51,554 nucleotides of DNA. Origin: a bacterium. Its GTDB lineage: Bacteria > UBA10199 > JAIBAG01. The stretch is taken from positions 1 through 51,554 of the forward strand of contig JAIBAG010000018.1 in the NCBI GenBank assembly GCA_019695305.1, given 5' to 3'. The translations under genes and the position numbers were made by a program. Below the pieces are notes generated by a model. That model ran no database searches. It saw nothing but the letters and a program-made list of their open reading frames with translations, and had not been told where the DNA came from. Shown here piece after piece: positions 10,781-18,187 of the stretch (position 1 is its first letter; each line of letters opens with the position of its first letter).

Positions 10781-11467
10781 ATGAAAATCCACGCTACAAA
10801 CTGCCAAAAAATTTTAGCTTTATTTGCAGAACTAAGGTTGCTTTCTTTTTCTGAAACTCAAACCTTACTCGCTGTATTTGATACTTCTTTTCCTTTTAAA
10901 GAAGCACTTTCGAATGCTGATTCTATTCATGCCCATGTCCGTGTTGATAATACGCAATCCTTGCCCCAAACAGCTATTTTAGCTGCTGGCGCTCAAGTCC
11001 AAAATAAAATACAAGGATATGTAAAATATCTTTTTCCCGAAGGAATCAACATGATCTTTTCTTCCATTACGATTGCCGAAGATGATCTATTACTTACCCC
11101 AACAGGCTCGCGCCCTTTTTTGGATCATATAGGAATTGATATTCGCGATAAAAACGAGCTTTCACAAAAAATAATTGAAAAAGTTCCGCTGGATGCGATG
11201 AAACGCGGATGGAAACATGTACATCAAGGAGAAACAGAAAAACCTGTTTATTGCTGCCATGCAGAGGTGGCTCAAAAAGATTGGATTTATCCTCCTTTGT
11301 CGGACTCTTTATGGAAATATCCCATCGAATTTGCTTATGGCCCGCTCATTCTTCATGAAAATAAAATGGGTTGCGACTTACGCCCTATCAACCCAGACCA
11401 TAAGCTTTTGCTTAAAACAATAGAATGTGCAGAAGCAAAAAAAAACAACATCCCTTGTTGTAATTAA
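10781..11467 (+). CDS. Protein of unknown function, first gene of the radical SAM/Lgt-like operon
   Basis: A 228-aa soluble protein with no signal peptide or membrane segment. I do not recognise the family. A segment LDHIGIDIRD resembles the start of glyoxalase/VOC-type modules but is too little to assign. The C-terminus is Cys-rich (CAEAKKNNIPCCN), and CC also occurs in the middle (YCCHAE), so metal or Fe-S binding is possible. It is separated by only 4 bp from the next small gene and opens a run of six same-strand, touching genes, so it probably works with the ferritin-like and radical SAM proteins. The base composition here looks more AT-rich than that of the flanks. Confidence 0.72.
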   Translation: MKIHATNCQKILALFAELRLLSFSETQTLLAVFDTSFPFKEALSNADSIHAHVRVDNTQSLPQTAILAAGAQVQNKIQGYVKYLFPEGINMIFSSITIAEDDLLLTPTGSRPFLDHIGIDIRDKNELSQKIIEKVPLDAMKRGWKHVHQGETEKPVYCCHAEVAQKDWIYPPLSDSLWKYPIEFAYGPLILHENKMGCDLRPINPDHKLLLKTIECAEAKKNNIPCCN

Positions 11468-11471
11468 CATT

Positions 11472-11618
11472 ATGGATAACGAAATTAAATATCAACCACC
11501 TAAACCAAAATCCAATATAGGCAAAATCATTTTTAAAACGATATTCATTGGTTTATCAGTTGGCGTAGCTATCATAATCCTTTTTTTTGGTTTTCTAATT
11601 GCAATATGCAGTACGTAA
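11472..11618 (+). CDS. Small single-pass membrane protein
   Basis: 48 aa from the ATG at 11472, which lies 4 bp after the previous stop. A longer reading from 11427 would overlap that gene. The N-terminus is short, polar and Pro/Lys-rich (YQPPKPKSNIGK), followed by one strongly hydrophobic segment (about residues 18-45) ending in a Cys. The packing inside the operon and the clear membrane segment argue that it is real. It may anchor or regulate the neighbouring enzymes; the function is unknown. Confidence 0.55.
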   Translation: MDNEIKYQPPKPKSNIGKIIFKTIFIGLSVGVAIIILFFGFLIAICST

Positions 11619-11625
11619 ACAACTT

Positions 11626-12345
11626 ATGTCCTCTATCATTCACCGTATTAAAACTGGGTTTCACCGAGATCTTCTTCAAAATCCAGAAACACATGCCTGG
11701 GTCCTCAATCTTTACCGCGCCGGCGAAGGTTACCCACAGCATGCTAACGATTATTTCCCATACGAACATTTTGAAGATAAAAAAATAACCAACCAACTTA
11801 AAACCCATGCTCAGGAAGAAAAGAAACATGAGGCTTTCTTTACAAAATTAATCCGAGACATGGGGGAACCTCTTCTCGAATTTAAAGGACCGGATATTTT
11901 TAATTATGCTGTTAAAAACTTTACACCGATAAATTTTAAAATTGAAATAGCGGATTCTACAGAAACCAAACGTCTCAAGCTGGCGCATTTTTTGATTCAT
12001 GCCCATTTTTTAGAAAAAAGAGTTGCACAGTCTCTCCTATATCATCAGGAAGCCTGTAACCATGAGGGAAAACAAAAAATTGCCGAAACAATAAACCTTA
12101 TTTATCAAGATGAATTAAACCATGTAAAACTGACATGGAACCTAGCCACAGAACTTCTGGCTAACGCGGAACTGGAAACATTTAAAGCGTTACACCAAAA
12201 AGCTGAAGCCAAAGCAAACCTAAGTTTTTCCCAACATCAAGTACGTCAATTTATAAGACTTAAAACAAACGGCCTTAGCCGTTACCGCCGCGCCTGTTAT
12301 ATGGTTTATTCTCAACTCATGAATATGGCGGTACCTTATGCTTAA
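11626..12345 (+). CDS. Ferritin-like diiron protein
   Basis: 239 aa from the ATG at 11626; an earlier ATG at 11599 would overlap the small membrane protein. The predicted helices carry a full ferritin-superfamily diiron ligand set: E34, then E65-x-x-H68 (AQEEKKHEAFF), E130 (HFLEKRV) and E163-x-x-H166 (YQDELNHVKL). I infer an oxygen- or peroxide-reacting diiron enzyme, perhaps an oxidase, oxygenase or desaturase-type catalyst, rather than an iron-storage cage, because of the spacing and the enzyme neighbours. Its last 8 bp overlap the start of the radical SAM gene, which implies coupled translation and a joint role. Confidence 0.78.
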   Translation: MSSIIHRIKTGFHRDLLQNPETHAWVLNLYRAGEGYPQHANDYFPYEHFEDKKITNQLKTHAQEEKKHEAFFTKLIRDMGEPLLEFKGPDIFNYAVKNFTPINFKIEIADSTETKRLKLAHFLIHAHFLEKRVAQSLLYHQEACNHEGKQKIAETINLIYQDELNHVKLTWNLATELLANAELETFKALHQKAEAKANLSFSQHQVRQFIRLKTNGLSRYRRACYMVYSQLMNMAVPYA

Positions 12346-13834
12346 AACCCAAATTTTTAATAATACAAGCTTGGAAGAGACTTTAAATAAACTTCAATCC
12401 ACTTTACTTTCCAAAAATGCCGAACATCTTTTAAAGGAATTTAAATTACAACCTACAGCCAAATTACTTAAATCTACATTAAGCCTTTGTCCTAGTTGTC
12501 TTGACTATAGTGAAGCTGTGGTCTTTTCTTATTTAGGAAAAGTTTTTAAAAAAACGAAATGTGCAACACATGGCCTTAGCGAAAGCATTATTGAAAACGA
12601 TGAGAATTTTTACTTTCTTTCCAATAAAGACCGCTGGGGCCGTTGCTTTGATTGGAAAAATGTTTTTACAATCCCTCAAGGGGATTGTTGCAATGGAGGG
12701 AGCTGTACTACAGAAAAACAATCCGCGCCTCTATCCCCTTTTTACATTAATCAAACACAAAACAAAACCTGTACTGTACTTGTGGAAGTCACAAATGCAT
12801 GCAATCTGTCCTGTAGGGTATGCTATTCGCACGCTGAGGGAGACAAGATTTTACCCACACATCTTTTTAAAGAATATCTCAGCGAGCTTCTTAAAAGCAA
12901 AGGAACACTTGATTCTATACAACTAACAGGAGGCGAAGCCCTCCTTCATCCTCAATTTTGGGATTTATTAGATTGGTGCTATTCGCTTCCATCAATAAAA
13001 AAAATATATTTACCAACTAACGGAATTCTCCTGGCCCAATCTCAAGTTATTCAAAAGCTGATCCCCTATCGCCATAAAATGATGGTGTTGCTTCAGTTTG
13101 ACAGCTTACGAGCAGAGGCTAATCAGTCCATCCGCCAGGCTAGTCCTGTGGCCTTGCGACTACGTGTTATTGCCGAGTGCGCCAAAGCTCATATACCAAT
13201 GCAACTCACTATGACTATTACTCAAGACGTTAATGATGATGATATTGGATCAGTTATTGATGCTGGAATCAAGCACCGTAATATTAAAGTTGTGGCTTTT
13301 CAACCGGCCACCTATTCGGGCCGTTACCATTTAAACCCTTCCCCTGTAAACCGAACCACTCTTTCTGATGTTATTAAGGCAGTTCAGCTACAATCTAATC
13401 TCAAAGTTAAAAACAGTGATTTTATTCCTATACCATGTAGCCATCCTAATTGTGGTTGGATTACTCTCTTTATCCGTAAAGGATTTTGGATTAAAAATAT
13501 CCTTCCGTATGTTAATTTGGAACAAATCATCAACCAAGTTACTAACAAAACTCTTTTATCAACAGAGGAGTTAAAATCTGTTGTAGGCACACGCCATTCT
13601 GGACTCACCAAAAAAATAATGGGCTGGCTAGGCAAAAAAATAATTAAGTCTACCGATATTTTTACTCTGGCTATTAAGCCTTTTATGGACCGTTACACTT
13701 ATGATTTAGACCGTATCTCCAATTGTTGTCATCATACCCTGGACACTAAAGGCAAACTGGTTTCTTTTTGCGAATACAACGCTCTCCACAGACCTCAAGA
13801 CCCGTGGACACATTTGGATACCATCCCAGTATGA
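12338..13834 (+). CDS. Radical SAM enzyme resembling tetraether lipid synthase (Tes/MJ0619)
   Basis: A 498-aa protein with the radical SAM cluster motif C155-x3-C159-x2-C162 and the SAM-binding GGE at 198-200. Extra cysteine groups flank it: C51-x2-C54 with C75-x2-H78 (rubredoxin- or zinc-like), C117/C118/C123, C367-x4-C372 (CSHPNC), and C463/C464 with C478 (NCCHH...FCEYN). This arrangement of an N-terminal CPxC/KxCxxHG module plus CSHPxCG and CC..H/FCxYN ends is what I associate with the MJ0619 family. Its archaeal member Tes joins lipid tails in making membrane-spanning tetraethers. I infer C-C bond formation or a related step on lipid alkyl chains. Substrate and product are unknown; another MoaA-like role is possible. 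Its stop overlaps the next ATG (ATGA). Confidence 0.8.
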   Translation: MLKTQIFNNTSLEETLNKLQSTLLSKNAEHLLKEFKLQPTAKLLKSTLSLCPSCLDYSEAVVFSYLGKVFKKTKCATHGLSESIIENDENFYFLSNKDRWGRCFDWKNVFTIPQGDCCNGGSCTTEKQSAPLSPFYINQTQNKTCTVLVEVTNACNLSCRVCYSHAEGDKILPTHLFKEYLSELLKSKGTLDSIQLTGGEALLHPQFWDLLDWCYSLPSIKKIYLPTNGILLAQSQVIQKLIPYRHKMMVLLQFDSLRAEANQSIRQASPVALRLRVIAECAKAHIPMQLTMTITQDVNDDDIGSVIDAGIKHRNIKVVAFQPATYSGRYHLNPSPVNRTTLSDVIKAVQLQSNLKVKNSDFIPIPCSHPNCGWITLFIRKGFWIKNILPYVNLEQIINQVTNKTLLSTEELKSVVGTRHSGLTKKIMGWLGKKIIKSTDIFTLAIKPFMDRYTYDLDRISNCCHHTLDTKGKLVSFCEYNALHRPQDPWTHLDTIPV

Positions 13835-14208
13835 TAAAAAACGCGCTCATCATTTTTTCTATTTTACCTTTTGCATATTTTGCATGGAAGGATACTATTT
13901 TTCATCTTAAAGGTAGAGCTGTAACAAGAACAGAGCATGTTATTCATTTTATATTAGGATTTATTTTAGCCACTTTGTTTGTTAGTTCCTATCGTGGTCA
14001 TTGGGGGAAATGGCTTATTGCCTCTTTCATCTTGTTTATAGTGGGCTCTTTGGATGAATTTATTTTTCATAAAGAGCTACCCCTGCAGGAATCAGACTGG
14101 CATGCTAAAGAGCACTGGTCTTTACTCTTATATATGATTACCTGTATAGGCATGATGGCTTGGGAATTCCAGCCAAACTGGTTTCACTTTTTAAGGCATG
14201 GTTTGTAA
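13831..14208 (+). CDS. Small polytopic membrane protein
   Basis: 125 aa from the ATG at 13831, whose ATGA overlaps the stop of the radical SAM gene, a sign of translational coupling. It has about four hydrophobic segments and a His/Glu-rich stretch near the third loop (DEFIFHKELPLQESDWHAKEHW) that could bind metal. I do not recognise the family. It sits between the radical SAM and Lgt-like genes, so a membrane subunit of the same lipid-processing system is the simplest inference. Confidence 0.7.
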   Translation: MIKNALIIFSILPFAYFAWKDTIFHLKGRAVTRTEHVIHFILGFILATLFVSSYRGHWGKWLIASFILFIVGSLDEFIFHKELPLQESDWHAKEHWSLLLYMITCIGMMAWEFQPNWFHFLRHGL

Positions 14209-14933
14209 TGCAACAAAAACTCATTGTTCTCACTTATTTTATCCCCGTTTTAACAGCACTAGCATTAAGTCTTTTTTTCCCCACCGCGCGTCATTATACA
14301 GACCCCGCCGAAAAGAAAAAATATTACATCCTTCTAGTTGTAACCTTATGCGGCGCAGTTATTGGGGGAAAACTTTCATTATGGATGGGAGATTATTTTT
14401 GGCCTATTCATCCGCTAAGCGTTCACGAACTCATTTATTCCGGCCGTTCTATTACCGGAGCTTTAATTGTAGGGCACTTAGCATCAGCCTGCGCTAAACC
14501 TTTGCTAAATTATAAAATGCCCCCCAACAACAGACTGGCTATGATTATCCCTTTTTCTATAGCGCAAGGGCGCGTAGGCTGTTGGCTTTCGGGATGCTGC
14601 CTAGGACTTCCCTATCAAGGCTTTTGGACCATGAGCTATCAAGATAACATACCCCGCTTTCCAATTGCACAATTTGAAATTATTTTTCAACTTAGCGTGG
14701 GAATTTTCTTTATCTACTGTGTTAAAAAAAATATTTTAGAGGGGCGTCTTTTTTCGCTGTATCTCTTTTTGTATGGAATTTTTCGTTTTCTATCAGAACC
14801 ATTACGGGCAACCCCAAAAATAGAGGGCGTAATCTCGGTATACCAAATATTGGCTTTAGTCATGATTGCTATTGGCGGCCTAGAGCTTTACTGGTGCTCG
14901 CGTCAAACTCTTCATAAGATACAACCCCTTTAA
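14208..14933 (+). CDS. Lgt-like (prolipoprotein diacylglyceryl transferase family) membrane protein
   Basis: 241 aa from the ATG at 14208, overlapping the previous stop by one base (TAATG). Seven or so membrane segments follow the Lgt pattern: SGRSITGALIVG in place of the Lgt HGGL block, GRVGCWLSGCCLG in place of GRLGNFINGE, PRFPIAQFE in place of RHPSQLYE, and RFLSEPLR near the end. The catalytic His of Lgt (E. coli H103) and Asn146 are not conserved, whereas the Arg of GRxG is (R122). I infer a relative of Lgt that handles phosphatidylglycerol-like lipid but probably does not lipidate lipoproteins. It ends the six-gene operon. Confidence 0.8.
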   Translation: MQQKLIVLTYFIPVLTALALSLFFPTARHYTDPAEKKKYYILLVVTLCGAVIGGKLSLWMGDYFWPIHPLSVHELIYSGRSITGALIVGHLASACAKPLLNYKMPPNNRLAMIIPFSIAQGRVGCWLSGCCLGLPYQGFWTMSYQDNIPRFPIAQFEIIFQLSVGIFFIYCVKKNILEGRLFSLYLFLYGIFRFLSEPLRATPKIEGVISVYQILALVMIAIGGLELYWCSRQTLHKIQPL

Positions 14934-15739
14934 GACCTTTTAACAAATGGGTACGCTAGCTGTTTCAAAAAACTATCTGGCACTTCCTCTGGAACTCCAA
15001 GTGCAAGCGGAGCTTTATTATTAGGAAGATAATAAGTCCCAAAAAGAAAATCATAAAAAGAGAAAAGCCCTGCAAAATTGCAATTCCGTTGATTTGAGTT
15101 GGAAAAAGCGTGGTGCCATCGATGAAAATCGGGTGTAGCCAAAAAGAATCGTAACGGCCCCAAATTACATTTGAGGTTGGCATGCAAGAAAAGAGTATGA
15201 AGTAAAAAAATAGGTCCTAAGGCAAAAAAAACACTGATCTTAAAGCCCAGCAAAAGAATCACCACACCAATCATAGTATTATCAAGCACATCATCAACCG
15301 GATGCAAACGAGCAGCGGCCAGCCAATCGAGATTTTTAGGACTGTGATGAATAAGGTGAAATTTCCACAAAAAATTCTTGTGGCGCAAACGATGGCTCCA
15401 ATACCCAATAAAATCGGCAATCAGCAACGCTTCTACCACTTGAAGAATAAAGCTCTGGTTATAAAGATGAAAAATCGAGATTTTTTCCAACAGTTTTATT
15501 AAGGGAATAGCAGGTTCAACATAAAGGATATGTATAGATAAAAAACCAATCAGTCCAAAAGTGGCCACACGGGTGAAACTTCCCGTCACTAGAGGCGTTA
15601 AAAGCCAATAAAACCAGTCTAGTCTACGTTCCTTGTTAAAAACAGGAACAAGGGAAGCTACTGGGTACTTTAGTTGAAGCTGATGTATTAAAAAGCCTAG
15701 TATACAAAAACCGCTATAGACAATAAAAAGAGATTCCAT
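14930..15739 (-). CDS. Sterol desaturase / fatty acid hydroxylase superfamily membrane protein
   Basis: 269 aa with several membrane segments and the three histidine clusters of this diiron superfamily: HRLRH in YWSHRLRHKN, HLIHH, and HRWHH in DFHRWHHAF, plus ARLHPVDD typical of the family. Such enzymes hydroxylate or desaturate lipid tails, sterols or ether lipids. It converges with the Lgt-like gene and overlaps it by 4 bp. It is thus not in that operon, but with the radical SAM enzyme and the thioesterase next door it adds to a lipid-modification neighbourhood. The substrate cannot be read from sequence. Confidence 0.88.
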   Translation of the reverse strand: MESLFIVYSGFCILGFLIHQLQLKYPVASLVPVFNKERRLDWFYWLLTPLVTGSFTRVATFGLIGFLSIHILYVEPAIPLIKLLEKISIFHLYNQSFILQVVEALLIADFIGYWSHRLRHKNFLWKFHLIHHSPKNLDWLAAARLHPVDDVLDNTMIGVVILLLGFKISVFFALGPIFLLHTLFLHANLKCNLGPLRFFLATPDFHRWHHAFSNSNQRNCNFAGLFSFYDFLFGTYYLPNNKAPLALGVPEEVPDSFLKQLAYPFVKRS

Positions 15740-15822
15740 ATTGCCTTACATCCTTGTTTTATTTAGAAAATAGAAGTATAACTTTTTCACCTTTTATAAT
15801 GAAACACTTTTTATAAATTTTT

Positions 15823-16296
15823 ATGCAATCCAAAAATCCTTCCGAATCGCGTGTTGAAATGACCGAATTGGTTCTGCCCGAACATACCAATGCCTTAGGC
15901 ACCATCTTTGGTGGGCAAATTATGGCCTGGATTGATACGGCTGCGGCCATTTGCGCTTTTAGACACTGCCGCAGCATGTGTGTGACGGCCTCTATGGATG
16001 CGCTAGATTTTATTAACCCAGTTAAACTGGGGCATATTGTTATTTTAAACGCCAATATCAATTTTACCGGAAAAACCTCTATGGAAATTGGGGTCAAAGT
16101 AACTTCTGAAAATCCGCTCACCGGTCAAAAAAGCCATACCGCCAGTTCCTATCTCACTTTTGTAGCTATTGATGGCAATGGCAACGCTATTCCGGTGCCT
16201 CCGGTAAACCCGCAAACCGAGCAGGAAAAAAAGTGGTTTGAAGAAGGCAAAGCCCGCCGCGCAGCCAGGCTCGCTTTAAAGGCTACTAAAAAATAA
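15823..16296 (+). CDS. Acyl-CoA thioesterase, hotdog fold (YciA/BACH type)
   Basis: 157 aa. The family signature is near the N-terminus: ESRVEMTELVLPEHTNALGTIFGG followed by MAWIDTAAAICAFRHC, with the usual catalytic Asn/Asp region and hotdog helix. It hydrolyses acyl-CoA to free fatty acid and CoA, with chain preference unknown. Its stop overlaps the next ATG by one base (TAATG), so it is coupled to the TonB-like gene, an unusual pairing. The divergent hydroxylase suggests lipid context. Confidence 0.9.
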   Translation: MQSKNPSESRVEMTELVLPEHTNALGTIFGGQIMAWIDTAAAICAFRHCRSMCVTASMDALDFINPVKLGHIVILNANINFTGKTSMEIGVKVTSENPLTGQKSHTASSYLTFVAIDGNGNAIPVPPVNPQTEQEKKWFEEGKARRAARLALKATKK

Positions 16297-17117
16297 TGTT
16301 TGCCCGGCCCAAACGCAAAAACACTCTCATCACTGTCATCTTACTTTCCGTTTTGCTGCATCTCATATTTTTGTTTTTTTTATTATTAGGCATGAAACAG
16401 TGGGCTAATCGTAGAAGCGATACAAAAGAAAAAGAAGCTATTTGGGTAAAATTAAAACCAGAAAAACCTATTGTTGATATTCCCAAACCACAAAAAGAAG
16501 AAAAACCGCAAAACCCAACGGCCGAGGGTTTATATAACCAAAATGCTCCCGAAGAAACTGTAGCCATGCCCACACCTGCCCCACAAGCACCACCCACACC
16601 GCCGCCACCTAAACCCCAGGCCAAGCCGGAGCCTAAAAAGGAAAACACGATCAATCCCGAAAAAAAGGAAGATACCTCCCAAAAATTTAAGGAACTCTAT
16701 GGCGAAAAATCTCCGGATATTAAGCCGCCCGTAACAAGTGGCAACTTAAATGAATTTGTCGATTCTATTAAGGTAGGTAACAAAACTTATTTAAGTGTAG
16801 AGGCTAACCCGCAAATTGGTTATTTTGTACAACTTAAACGCAAATTTCAGCTAGGTTTTAATCCCACGTCGGTATTACGCCCTCTCATGGCTCAAATTAA
16901 TACCAGTTCTCTAAGGGTAACTTTGGGTGTGTCTATTGATGCTAGAGGCAATTTAGCCGATGTAAAAGTAATTACTCCCTCGCCGTTTCCAAGTTACGAT
17001 CAAGAGTGTATTCAAACCGTAAAACGGGCCTCCCCTTTTACCTCACCCCCGCCCAATTTATTAGATACGGGCGGTACGCTGAATACCTATTTTAGTTTTA
17101 CGGTGCATATGCGATGA
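16296..17117 (+). CDS. TonB/TolA-like energy-transducer protein
   Basis: 273 aa with the classic layout: a short cytoplasmic basic start, one membrane segment (about residues 9-30), a Pro/Lys/Glu-rich periplasmic spacer (PTPAPQAPPTPPPPKP...), and a C-terminal TonB-like domain (VTLGVSIDARGNLADVKVITPSPFPSYDQECIQTVKRASPF). It would link inner-membrane proton-motive force (ExbB/ExbD-type partners, not seen here) to outer-membrane transporters, or act in a Tol-like system. Translation is coupled to the thioesterase. Which receptor it serves is unknown. Confidence 0.85.
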   Translation: MFARPKRKNTLITVILLSVLLHLIFLFFLLLGMKQWANRRSDTKEKEAIWVKLKPEKPIVDIPKPQKEEKPQNPTAEGLYNQNAPEETVAMPTPAPQAPPTPPPPKPQAKPEPKKENTINPEKKEDTSQKFKELYGEKSPDIKPPVTSGNLNEFVDSIKVGNKTYLSVEANPQIGYFVQLKRKFQLGFNPTSVLRPLMAQINTSSLRVTLGVSIDARGNLADVKVITPSPFPSYDQECIQTVKRASPFTSPPPNLLDTGGTLNTYFSFTVHMR

Positions 17118-17121
17118 ACAG

Positions 17122-17601
17122 CTAGGAACGACCTTCTTTAATGACGAGTAACTCACGTAAAACAGCTAAATCTTTTGGCCGCGACATGCATTTTTTGGCA
17201 GCAATAAGTGCATCCAAACCCAAAACTTGTACCGGCAAACCAAACACTTCATAGGCTTCGGCATCTTTTTTGGTAGCCTCAAACCCTCCTACGCCGCTAA
17301 TCTCCCCTAAAATATCCAAAATTCCCAAGTCGGTTGTGAGATACAAATTTTTAATATTTTTTAAATCGGAAGGATGCTCCAAAAAAGAAAGTTTTTGTGG
17401 AGTCATGCGATGCTTAGGATGATAAGGGGCTAAAGCTTGACGCAATTTTTCCAAATTTGATTCAGCCATACTGACGCAGATATCGACATCATGGGTAATT
17501 TGTCCCACACCATGTAAAACAGCAGCAAATCCACCTACCACAACATAGTCGATATTTGCACCGTTAAGTACTGTTAGCAGCTCTTTAAATCTGCTCTCCA
17601 T
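17122..17601 (-). CDS. Nucleotidyltransferase-fold protein
   Basis: 159 aa. The N-terminal half shows the polymerase-beta-like nucleotidyltransferase signature, VVVGGFAAVLHG followed by THDVDICV (Gly-Gly then Asp-x-Asp, here DVDI). This is the type found in AbiEii/MenT-like and other stand-alone bacterial NTases. It overlaps by 17 bp the end of a 57-aa upstream gene; such pairs behave as two-gene modules of toxin-antitoxin or regulatory type in many genomes. Whether this one is toxic is not shown. It converges with the TonB-like gene, 4 bp away. Confidence 0.78.
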   Translation of the reverse strand: MESRFKELLTVLNGANIDYVVVGGFAAVLHGVGQITHDVDICVSMAESNLEKLRQALAPYHPKHRMTPQKLSFLEHPSDLKNIKNLYLTTDLGILDILGEISGVGGFEATKKDAEAYEVFGLPVQVLGLDALIAAKKCMSRPKDLAVLRELLVIKEGRS

Positions 17602-17758
17602 ATTTTTTTGCTTTTTTAAGCTCCTGTATTAAATCGAGTGCCGCCTCTAAACGAAGCACTCTTTCGGTAGGAGTCTGAGATAAATTATCTTCAATAATAC
17701 TCAAATCAATTCCATAATTAACGGCGTCTTGTTGGATGGGCGTGAGCTTTTTATCCAT
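17585..17758 (-). CDS. Short helical protein paired with the nucleotidyltransferase
   Basis: A 57-aa reading frame from an ATG at 17758 to a TAA at 17585, found by reading the gap. It begins MDKKLTPIQQDAVNYGIDLS and contains NLSQTPTERVLRLEAALDLI, a pattern I associate with small proteins encoded just before stand-alone nucleotidyltransferases. It overlaps the NTase start by 17 bp, so translation is probably coupled. An antitoxin or partner role is inference. Confidence 0.65.
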   Translation of the reverse strand: MDKKLTPIQQDAVNYGIDLSIIEDNLSQTPTERVLRLEAALDLIQELKKAKKYGEQI

Positions 17759-17803
17759 GAGGCATTTTAAAAAAATAAGAAGTTTTAGTCACGCTATTTG
17801 TAC

Positions 17804-18187
17804 CTACTGCATCACACCGGGTTTTATAAGCGAAAACCTGGCTATTTCGGCATCAAACATATTTCCTTGCGCATCAATCATTTGATACGTACCTTGCATG
17901 GTACCAACCGGGGTTTTAAGCGGGCAAAAACTACTATATTCAAATGATTCACCAGGATTTAATACCGGCTGATAACCCACTACACCCGCACCTTTTACTT
18001 CTTCGCGTCCACCGTTACCGTCACTAATAATCCAATGACGGCTAATGAGCTGCGCCGGGATATTGCCTTCGTTGGTTATGGTGACATGATAGGTAAAAAA
18101 ATAATGGTCATCCTCGGGAACCGATTCGTCTTCTACATAATGGGCATTAACACGTACGCGTATATGGCGGGTAATAGCTTCACTCAT
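17804..18187 (-). CDS. apaG: ApaG domain protein
   Basis: 127 aa, full length for ApaG, a cytosolic immunoglobulin-like protein linked with Co2+/Mg2+ resistance and Ap4A metabolism in enterics, of unclear biochemistry. Typical sequence includes [44 protein letters not shown] and MQGTYQMID. It starts 8 bp inside the end of the thioredoxin-domain gene, so the two are translated together. No apaH neighbour is present. Confidence 0.93.
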   Translation of the reverse strand: MSEAITRHIRVRVNAHYVEDESVPEDDHYFFTYHVTITNEGNIPAQLISRHWIISDGNGGREEVKGAGVVGYQPVLNPGESFEYSSFCPLKTPVGTMQGTYQMIDAQGNMFDAEIARFSLIKPGVMQ

